Positions 56,776 through 64,000 of a stretch of 64,000 nucleotides of DNA are shown in pieces. Both the position numbers and the translations under genes were made by a program. This DNA is from Tetrapyrgos nigripes. Taxonomy: Eukaryota > Basidiomycota > Agaricomycetes > Agaricales > Campanellaceae. Numbering within the stretch: the stretch's first letter is position 1; each line of letters opens with the position of its first letter. Location: positions 186,001 through 250,000 of the forward strand of contig JAACJM010000055.1 in NCBI GenBank assembly GCA_013368315.1, read 5' to 3'. The notes under the pieces were generated by a model. The model saw only the letters and a list, made by a program, of their open reading frames with translations. It was not told where the DNA came from and made no database searches.

Positions 56776-58428
56776 TCAGACCCAGCTATCTTCATGCCTT
56801 AGGTACCGTCTAGACTCAGGGGTTCTCGCAATGATTTCCATCCCTGGCCAGGCCTCCAGAGGTTGTAGAAGTGGTAAGTTTTTGGCATGACTACTCCACC
56901 GTAAAATAAGTCGCACCGACTTCAAAATACCTAGGCACCCTCCGGCCAGCATCCCACGCGATTCGACCATGTCTACAAACCGACAAACCTCAAACTGCTC
57001 TGCATTGACTTCCATAATGAGCCGACGGAGAAGTGGTAGGGCAGGTTTGATTTCTCCAGCTTGTCTGTCTATCTCCACAGGACTCGGACAGACACACAGG
57101 GTCGCGAACAATGTTGTCATGGGAGGTGGATCATCGCGACGCCAGGTGAGTACTTCTTCTACTATGAGCTCGGTCAAGGTCGGTATATGTTGCAACATGC
57201 CACAAGCAAGTTGTACCGTGGATCTTTGGAGGTTTTCCAGCCTTAGGATAGATATGGAACACTGGGACCGGGAAATGAAGGAAGAAAATGCGGCAATGTC
57301 CAGAGTAGGCTCCTCCAAGCCCTCCGAGCCCTCGTCAGTAAAGGCGTATAGTGATAATTTGCGCAAGCTGGGGAGTGTGGAGACAGAGAAGAGCTCGCAG
57401 AAGTCACACCAATTGACATACCGTAGACACAAGCTTTCTAGCTTGCCCAGATGAACACTGCTTGTGAATCCGGCTGGTTCATGAGGTGGGTAATCGTCGA
57501 AGTCCAATTCCAGGGAACGGAGGGCAGGACATTTCTGGGCCAACTCCCACACATATCTGGGAAGGCCAACATCGCCAGTGCTAAGTTCAAGCGCACGAAG
57601 AAATTGGATTTGGTCCCAGGGTAAGTTTGAATGGAGAAATCTGGATATGCCCACCACGGAGACTGTCCGAAGGGTACGTGCGCTAGCGAATGCATTGAGA
57701 GAGTCAGCATCTTCGTACTGCATTTCGAGGGATTGCAGAAGAGGAAGGTCCGGCTGCATATTCAAGCCCGGACATCTGCCGTCACAACTCGCAAAAAACC
57801 AGCGATGGGAATGGGCTGAAAGCAGGCGTATAATGGTATTGGAGTTCGGCCCATCTCCGTTGACAACAACATCAAAGGTGAGAGGGTGTTGTTTTGACCT
57901 TGAAAGATAGATTTCGAGTAGATGGGATAGAGAGCCGCATTTTCCCCTTATCCGCAACGAAAAGCGCGACCAGAGTTGGGGAGTAGCAAGGGTGATAGTG
58001 TGCCATAGCTTGCACACCGAACTGAGCACCAAGGCTGTCATAGCTGGACTTGAGTAGAGAGGCCTGGTGAGAGGCTCCCTGAACTGACGATCTTCCCTGT
58101 CAGACATATGGAGGTCCTGATAGTATAGAAAGATTTCGCCCATAATTTCCGTAGGCAGTCTGCGAATGGGGGAAAGATAGGATTTGCAGTGATCCACATA
58201 ACGCCCCAACTCCTCTTTTTTCTTACTGAGATCCAACAGAACGTTCTCTAGACTATGTATGTCTTTCTCGTAGTCAGAAAGATCCTGCGCGGCATTCGAA
58301 ATGAGTTTGGAGAGTTGGCTGGATTCTGAGGATGTGGGAGAGCCCGGTGAGCGAATACGGTCTCGTGAAGATTGTAGGTCGATGTCCTGGACGCGTGGTT
58401 GGAACGATGGGAGTCTTTGCAAAAGCAT
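56776..58428 (-). CDS. F-box-like protein, group B (B3)
   Basis: An intact frame of 550 residues, MLLQRLPSFQPRVQDIDLQS to YLRHEDSWV. It has one coiled-coil unit (LSDYEKDIHSLENVLLDLSK), the F-box-like LSPIRRLPTEIMGEIFLYYQ, then LSSVCKLWHTITLATPQLWS and a leucine-rich region. It is the best-preserved group B gene. Its C-terminus is nearly identical to the stub at 1-40, making it the closest visible relative of the left-flank gene. Predicted SCF substrate receptor; target unknown. Confidence 0.84.
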   Translation of the reverse strand: MLLQRLPSFQPRVQDIDLQSSRDRIRSPGSPTSSESSQLSKLISNAAQDLSDYEKDIHSLENVLLDLSKKKEELGRYVDHCKSYLSPIRRLPTEIMGEIFLYYQDLHMSDREDRQFREPLTRPLYSSPAMTALVLSSVCKLWHTITLATPQLWSRFSLRIRGKCGSLSHLLEIYLSRSKQHPLTFDVVVNGDGPNSNTIIRLLSAHSHRWFFASCDGRCPGLNMQPDLPLLQSLEMQYEDADSLNAFASARTLRTVSVVGISRFLHSNLPWDQIQFLRALELSTGDVGLPRYVWELAQKCPALRSLELDFDDYPPHEPAGFTSSVHLGKLESLCLRYVNWCDFCELFSVSTLPSLRKLSLYAFTDEGSEGLEEPTLDIAAFSSFISRSQCSISILRLENLQRSTVQLACGMLQHIPTLTELIVEEVLTWRRDDPPPMTTLFATLCVCPSPVEIDRQAGEIKPALPLLRRLIMEVNAEQFEVCRFVDMVESRGMLAGGCLGILKSVRLILRWSSHAKNLPLLQPLEAWPGMEIIARTPESRRYLRHEDSWV

Positions 58429-58715
58429 CAGTTCCTTAGTCCTCCTGTCCGCTTCTTAGGCGGGTTAGTTAGATAGCTTGACAAAGGAGCACGGATACGC
58501 ACCTGTCGTCCAATGCGCAAACGGTAATTCTGAGTAATCTCTCAGCGGTAGCAGTAGATCAGGAACAGGTCCTGTGTTGAGTTCATGAATAGTTAGCACA
58601 AACCAGTGGCAAGGACTAACCTGTCTCAGATTGCTGTAGAAAAGTCGGTGCGCCAGTGAAGGTCGTCCGATGTATCGAGGTGGTCGATGAGAAAGGTTTG
58701 TCGTCACTGCTGCTT

Positions 58716-58725
58716 TGACGCGTCA
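58716..58725. promoter_or_regulatory. Palindrome TGACGCGTCA
   Basis: A perfect palindrome preceded by GGTCGATGAGAAAGGTTTG, the same block as at 47218 and 54200. It lies between F-box B3 (-) and rightward debris (+), where a bidirectional promoter would sit. Confidence 0.5.
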
Positions 58726-60676
58726 CAATTTTTACAAGGTGACTTCCCAGTTACCTCCTCCTTTACAATCTCAGCCCCATGTTCGTTAATGGTAGTGGCT
58801 ATTTATTCTGGAGGGCCAAGAATGGACAATTCGGTACGCATAGGACCTTTCCAAACGTGTTTCCTGCTCCTTCCGTCCTTACTATTAGCGACTAGGCCGT
58901 CTAGGATTCCTGGAGCTGTTTAAACAGTGTGGATATCTCACAAACATCTAGGACTTTGGGGCGCTCTCGCATCGTGCTATCAAATTTGCTAGATCGCTGG
59001 AGGTACGCTCTACAAGTATCTAGCCCTTCAGGACGCCTCCGAGAGTAACTTTTCGGCTCCAGACTCGTACATGAACGAAATCACATACTCGCTACTTACC
59101 CTTAACCTAATCCTGGATCCTCGCTGGCCGTACACTTTCAAATGCCCGAGAACGCTACTGGCATTAACGCGCTGGACTGGACAGGAGGCGGAATTCTGGC
59201 TGCACTGAAGAGGTTCATCTCACGGCGTTGGGAAGTATACGTGGTGGAAAATGGCTCAGGATACATAAGGTACATGTCCTCGCTCTCTGCTTCAACTTCA
59301 AGTCGGTTTGACTCTGACTGACGAAATATGCAGGCTAGTCATCGATTTCCAAGAGGATAGCTATGCAGAATCCTCGTGCTGCACCGGCTTGCTAACTTCT
59401 GGAACGAAGCGTTCACGCTATGTTCTTGGGCTTCTGATGCAGACCAGGAATCGAAATCCACAACTCGTCTCTCTGGTTGTACTCAAAGTCATGCTTCCGC
59501 TCCAATTGGATGATTAGGATACTCCCTGGGCCAAGCTCGTTCAGAAGAAGTGGTCTTGGATGCACCTGTCGTGTCGGAGTGGTCTCCTTCTCTGCACGGA
59601 CTCTCTTCTTCTCCTAAAGGCTTCAACGCTCTAAAGTCGTCCCGGCCCTTGATCTCGTTCTAGCAACCGAGCAGCAGACGAGTTATAGAAAAGCAAGAAG
59701 GTTTGCAAGGTCGACATCCATCCATTCCTCTTCTCTCATATTACTGCTGGCGCAATCCTACGAACCCATTATATCGGCATTCTGCACTGTCATAGTGTTT
59801 GGTGTTTGAAAATGCGAGACGAGTTGGGCACTCGAGGGATGCTACGCATGTCATGGAGGTGGGATAGGATACCCTACGCGTGAAGCTCAGCCATTGATGG
59901 TATGTCGCGCACTATGGCGTCTCCAAGTTGGTACGATTCTGATCTGCATGACATGCAGGCCCAGTCATCCGACGGATAGCTGGATAGATGTTCGTCGTAT
60001 GGAACGACGTCCTGATCATCGAGTTGTGAGAAGAGCAAGGCGCTCTAACTCTGAGGACCTGACAAAGGTTAAAGCACAGTACTTGTATGGCTGTATTGAC
60101 CAGGATCCTTTTGTTGGCTTGGCTAGAGGTCTGGGAGTGGGCGCCTTCCGAGTATTAAGGGAATGATATAAACAAAAGACTAACGTCCGTCTCACCAGTG
60201 CAACATAATTTTTGTCGATGTTTCTTTTCCTCGGTTAAAGGACCAGAGATTCCCGGCCCTGCCATCGTCCGTAGCCTTGGTTCCGTCCTTGTAACCCGGT
60301 GGCAGACAAGTTGTACGAAAAGGAACACACAGCATCCCGGCCACCACTCATTAATTCCTCCCTGCTCATTCAACTGTGCCAGCAGATCCCACGAGAGTAT
60401 TATATCGTCTTGCGAAACAAACCTTCTGCATTCCTCATACATCGTCGGCTTGAGCTAAAGACTTGTTTGGCATAGGCGGCACCGGAATTGCAACAATTAT
60501 TGGAGGATACCGTGCGAACTCGAGCTTCTGGTTTTTCTTCTTGTACCCGATTAGTCTTGCCCGATTTGCTTTTGTTCTTCTCTTTCGTCCATATCCAACT
60601 CGTGACTTTTTTGTTAGTTTCTTATTCTCACTTCTCACTTCTTCCATCATCCTTTTCCTCACATATAACGACAATC
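58726..60676 (+). other. Long spacer with gene debris upstream of cyclin-like paralogue 2
   Basis: Almost 2 kb without an intact gene. Short plus-strand stretches look like old exons (for example VIDFQEDSYAESSCC near 59338-59390, with an ATGCAG acceptor in front) but frames do not connect. Parts of 59540-60440 match 47640-48490 upstream of the first cyclin-like gene. Segments near 59640-59700 and 60290-60340 (GATCTCGTTCTAGCA-type, GGCAGACAAGTTGTACGAAA) repeat each other, suggesting nested duplication. No transposon ends seen. Confidence 0.4.
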
Positions 60677-62237
60677 ATGGTGCTACCATCTTCGCCTGTG
60701 CACACGACCAAAGATGGTGCTCTCGGAGAAGGTAAGCTCTCTCAGCCAGCGTTTATACAAAGCTATTGGCTCATCGCATTCCTTTTTATGTTTCAGCACA
60801 TCCAGAGGGGTTCAACGTCCGAGCTTCTCTCCAGTTTTACTGGAGAGAAACTGCTTGGAAGGTTTTGGGATTGGTGGCGGCATTATTCTTAGGTGAAAAA
60901 TTGTACGGCAGGGGTGTTCCGCTGCGTGAGTCCTCTATTCTCTTCTACTGTACAATCTCACCTTATAAACCAACCAACTTCATCTCCCATTCTTTCTATA
61001 GGTCATATCAAAGATTTCGTCGTTACCCTTTCAGCAACCGTCACCGAGAGCCTCCGTTCTGTCCAGGCTTTGAATGACCACGCCGCCATGGCGCTGCTCT
61101 ACGTGAACCGGGCGCTGCCTGACCGCCTCATTAAGGTCTTTCCTCACCTTCATCTACACGGCCACCCCGAAGTCGAATTAGGCAAGTTGAGTCAAGTTCA
61201 ACTCGGCGTCCTGATGGCTAGAGTTTACAACATGTGCTTGAGAATGGTTCTGGATTTATATGAGGAGGAAGATAGGGACCCCGAACAATGGTTAGTGTTA
61301 TTCCACCCGGCATTTGCTGTAGCGCTAGCGTTTTGACTAACATACATCGTGACTTGACAGGCAACAAATTCTATGCATGAGCGAATCCCTCCTCAACAAG
61401 AGCGATCGTCAGCTCGTACTGCTCTTCAATTGCAACCGTGTCCGGATTCGCACCAACGACTGGCTCGTGTGGTTGAATCACCTCCGTTCCACCCTCAGTT
61501 ACCCGTTCCAGTTTTATTTCCCAAAATGCTACCCCTCTTTCGAGGTGATCTTTATGAAGTTGTTGCGCGGGGCGTCAAAAAGTGCTTCCGGTTCCCGTCC
61601 TGGCAGCCTTGTGGCGTGTATCGATATGGTCCCCAGTCCACTGAGATACAAGCAGCAGGAAAGGTTGTTGCTGTTTTTGAGCTGTGGGCTCCTAGATTCA
61701 GATGTACCACGTCTCTGGCTAGATCAAGAATTACGGTATAATGCCAAGGTGGTCGTGAAGGAGGACGACGAGTCTGCTGAGACGGAGTGGGATGAGGATG
61801 AGGATGAAAATGAAATGTCGGAATCAGGTGAAGAGTTGCAGAGGCACTCGGAGTTACGACCTGAAGAGGACGTGGGTTCGGAAAACCAATGGCAGTGGGT
61901 GGGATACGAGGACGCAACAGCTCCTATCTCGAGCCTTGCTCGCGGGTCTTCGACGTTCCAGACCCACTTGCCTGTTGAGGAAGCAGACGAGGCGGATTAC
62001 GAGGATGAGGCAGACGAAGACGACGTAGATGCCGGTGTGGTCGTTAAGCAAGAGTACGAGGACGAAGCTGATGAGGCTCAGGACGAGGGAGCCTCAGACG
62101 TGGATACAGACGAGGTTTATGATGATGAAGATGACGAGGACGACGATGCAGGACACGCTCACTTCTTGGGCCCACAGTCGGCTGTTCATTATGGTGGCCA
62201 TATGCCAGCAGTGCTAGCAGCTGGCTACTGGGCTTAG
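60677..62237 (+). CDS. Acidic-tailed protein with probable cyclin-like fold, paralogue 2
   Basis: Four exons: 60677-60731, 60797-60925, 61002-61290 and 61361-62237. Start MVLPSSPVHTTKDGALGE. Helical core: WKVLGLVAALFLGEKLYG, then HIKDFVVTLSATVTESLRSV, MALLYVNRALPDRLIK, VQLGVLMARVYNMCLRMVLD, then DRQLVLLFNCNRVRIRTNDW. This order fits a cyclin box (as inferred for paralogue 1). A long Asp/Glu-rich tail follows, with several DEDE runs interrupted by GYEDATAPISSLARGSS. Intron positions and the SPLRYKQQERLLLFLSCGL block are shared with paralogue 1 (TPLRYKQQERLLLFLTCGL). Function unknown. Confidence 0.68.
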
Positions 62238-62431
62238 ATTGCCTTCAGTTTCATTGAAGTCAGACGAGTAGAAGGGTTAGTTGCCTGCGCTAGAGGTTGA
62301 GTGGAACATCGATTGCCTTACTTTTTGGATTCTGGGAACGACTTTTACATACGATATCATGATTTTTTTCTGTATACTTAGCTGTGGTACATAGAGCATA
62401 GGATGGGATAGGAATAGCGAAAGACAACTTG

Positions 62432-63188
62432 TACAGTAGCTGCGAAAATTGATGCCGCTACCAAATTTGGAAAGTGGCTGTGTTGACGCGTCATCCCTCC
62501 TTCTCCTCATCGTACCCAGCCTCTACAGCACAATAGAACCTCGTAATACACCTAAGAAAGTTGTAGGCAGCTAGTAGCTACTATTCTCTACTGTAATATT
62601 AAAAAAGATCTGTGAGAAACTACGGGGTGCTGCCTAGGTTAGGAAAAAGGAATAATAGGGCTGTTCTCAGCACTCCTCCCTAATGAGCTTCCAAATAGGG
62701 AGTAAAAAGCTGTCTATAGACTGGAAGAGTCATTCCCTTCCACCCAAATAGAAAACCGGAGCTGTACAATGACTGAGGAAGGCCGGGTATCCACTTCTGG
62801 GCTGTATGATTCCTCAGAGAATGTGGATCAAGTTCCGAGATAGCCAATGAGTCTGGGAGCTCTAGAAAGGTGCCTTGAAGATCTATCAGTCAATTCCTAG
62901 TAACTAGACACCAGGTTTGAGAGCGAGAGCCATCAACAAGGTTGCTGATGAACAGGAAGAGCATTTTACTGTGTCTGCCCATTGCAGCGCTATTGTATCT
63001 GTTTTTATGTATCCTTTTCGTTATTATAGTAGGTAATAGCAGTTACTAGCTGCCTACAACTTTCTTAGGTGTATTATGAGGCTCTACTGTACTATAGAGG
63101 CTGGGTACGATGAGGAGAAGGAGGGATGACGCGTCCACACAGCCACTTTCCAAATTTGGTAGCGGCATCAATTTTCGCAGCTACTGTA
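62432..63188. mobile_element. Fold-back element with about 166-bp inverted arms
   Basis: The left arm (62432-62597) and right arm (63023-63188) are inverted copies starting TACAGTAGCTGCGAAAATTG. Inside each arm lies a pogo/Fot-like terminus, seen as TAGTACAGTAGAGCCTC in the right arm and CAGCACAATAGAACCTC in the left, flanked by TA. The outer half of each arm carries TGACGCGTCA (left perfect at 62484-62493, right with one mismatch). The 425-bp centre has no coding frame. It looks like a non-autonomous transposon whose flanking host DNA was duplicated in inverted orientation. Confidence 0.65.
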
Positions 63189-63286
63189 ATCTACTTCATT
63201 TTTTTGGGATTCGGTCCATGGACTTCGGACCTGTCTGAGAAGGTCATATGTACTACTTGAATGGATCTAGATAACGATAGCAGTTA

Positions 63287-63920
63287 ATGCCTTTCTCAAA
63301 GGACTCTGACCAGGTTGGCATGCGTAAGGCACTGGAAGAGGCCTACAAGAGCTACAACGAAGGGGGTATTCCTATAGGCGCTGTTCTTCTGCAATCCAAC
63401 GGCACAATCCTGGGCACTGGACATAACGAACGAATTCAGAAATCTTCTGCAACTTTGCATGGCGAGATATCCGCACTAGAGAATGCAGGCAGGTTGAAGC
63501 CAGAGGTGTATAGGGATTGCACGATGGTGAGTAAGGGGTCACTTTGTCGAGAGAACTGAGTTGAAAATGCATCCATAGTACACGACATTGAGGTGCGTTC
63601 ACTCTTACACAACTGCATCTGCAGCTGATGAATTTGCGTGCACCGTAGCCCGTGCAGTATGTGCACAGGAGCAATACTGCTGTACAAAATCCCTCGACTA
63701 GTCATTGGGGAAAACGTCAACTTTATGGGCAGCGAAGAACTCTTGAAGAGCAATGACGTAGATATTATTGTCTTGGATGACGAGGAATGCAAAAGCCTCA
63801 TGAAGCGCTTTATAGCAGAGAAACCACAGGTGATCCAACACTGTCAAACGAGTTCTGCACTTGTTCAGCTGACATCTGAGCCGCCAACAGGATTGGAACG
63901 AGGACATTGGGGAGGTTTAG
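63287..63920 (+). CDS. FCY1: Cytosine deaminase (FCY1-type)
   Basis: Four exons: 63287-63526, 63579-63592, 63649-63829 and 63891-63920. The product, about 154 residues, starts MPFSKDSDQVGMRKALEEAY. The zinc site is complete: HGE (SATLHGEISALENAGRL) supplies His and the catalytic Glu, and SPCSMCTG supplies two Cys. ENVNFMGSEELL and the end DWNEDIGEV align with yeast Fcy1, which ends in a DWFEDIGE motif. The enzyme converts cytosine to uracil in pyrimidine salvage and also acts on 5-fluorocytosine. Exon 2 is only 14 bases (YTTL and part of Ser). The length matches the family. No lesions seen. Confidence 0.93.
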
Positions 63921-64000
63921 GTACTTTCTTGATAACTCTTCAGAGTGGTTTCTTGGTCAGAGGGTAGATTTCAATGGTGGTAGCGGTAGCTCGTAGTGGT

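Overview
The window is nuclear DNA of a basidiomycete fungus, most likely a mushroom-forming Agaricomycete. Genes are split by many short introns of about 50-65 nt. Actin, the mitochondrial DEAD-box helicase MRH4 and cytosine deaminase FCY1 read as fungal. The accessory content (expanded F-box-like/LRR-like proteins, DUF6534-type membrane protein, tandem P450s, DUF7223-like secreted proteins) is typical of Agaricomycetes. All functional names come from reading the translations; no database was searched.

Layout. 1-3.3 kb (+): last codons of an F-box group B gene, a start-less small gene relic, and a decayed WW-domain gene interrupted by a 426-bp hAT-type MITE. 3.4-8.8 kb (+): two F-box group A genes, then a peroxisomal dienoyl-CoA isomerase (ECH1-like) gene. 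9.2-11.4 kb (-): DUF6534-type membrane protein. 12.6-15.0 kb (+): MRH4. 15.2-22.2 kb (+): three tandem P450 genes, the third truncated at its 5' end. 22.5 kb: intron-containing tRNA-Ala(AGC). 23.2-24.8 kb (+): actin. 26.6-36.3 kb: two related secreted-protein genes in opposite orientation flanking an ankyrin-PH-ORD oxysterol-binding protein (OSH1-like). 37.7-46.7 kb (-): a second ECH1-like gene with a frameshifted F-box A gene, a truncated third ECH1-like copy with another frameshifted F-box A gene, and F-box A debris. 48.6-62.2 kb: two paralogous genes (+) for acidic-tailed proteins that I read as divergent cyclin-fold proteins. Between them on the minus strand lie three F-box group B genes and fragments. 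62.4-63.2 kb: a fold-back element. 63.3-63.9 kb (+): FCY1.

The main structural theme is an inverted segmental duplication. The left flank (+) and the right flank (-) carry the same ordered families (F-box B, small gene relic, F-box A, ECH1-like), mirrored around a core of about 28 kb (9-37 kb) without these families. The right flank has been duplicated further and eroded, leaving frameshifts, a truncated ECH copy and gene debris. A second theme is a repeated promoter-like block with the palindrome TGACGCGTCA beside several of these genes.

Conserved housekeeping genes (MRH4, actin, ORP, FCY1, tRNA-Ala) are interspersed with fast-turnover families. I see no sign of one joint pathway. The P450 genes have no other biosynthetic genes beside them, and the F-box and ECH genes look linked by co-duplication rather than by shared function.
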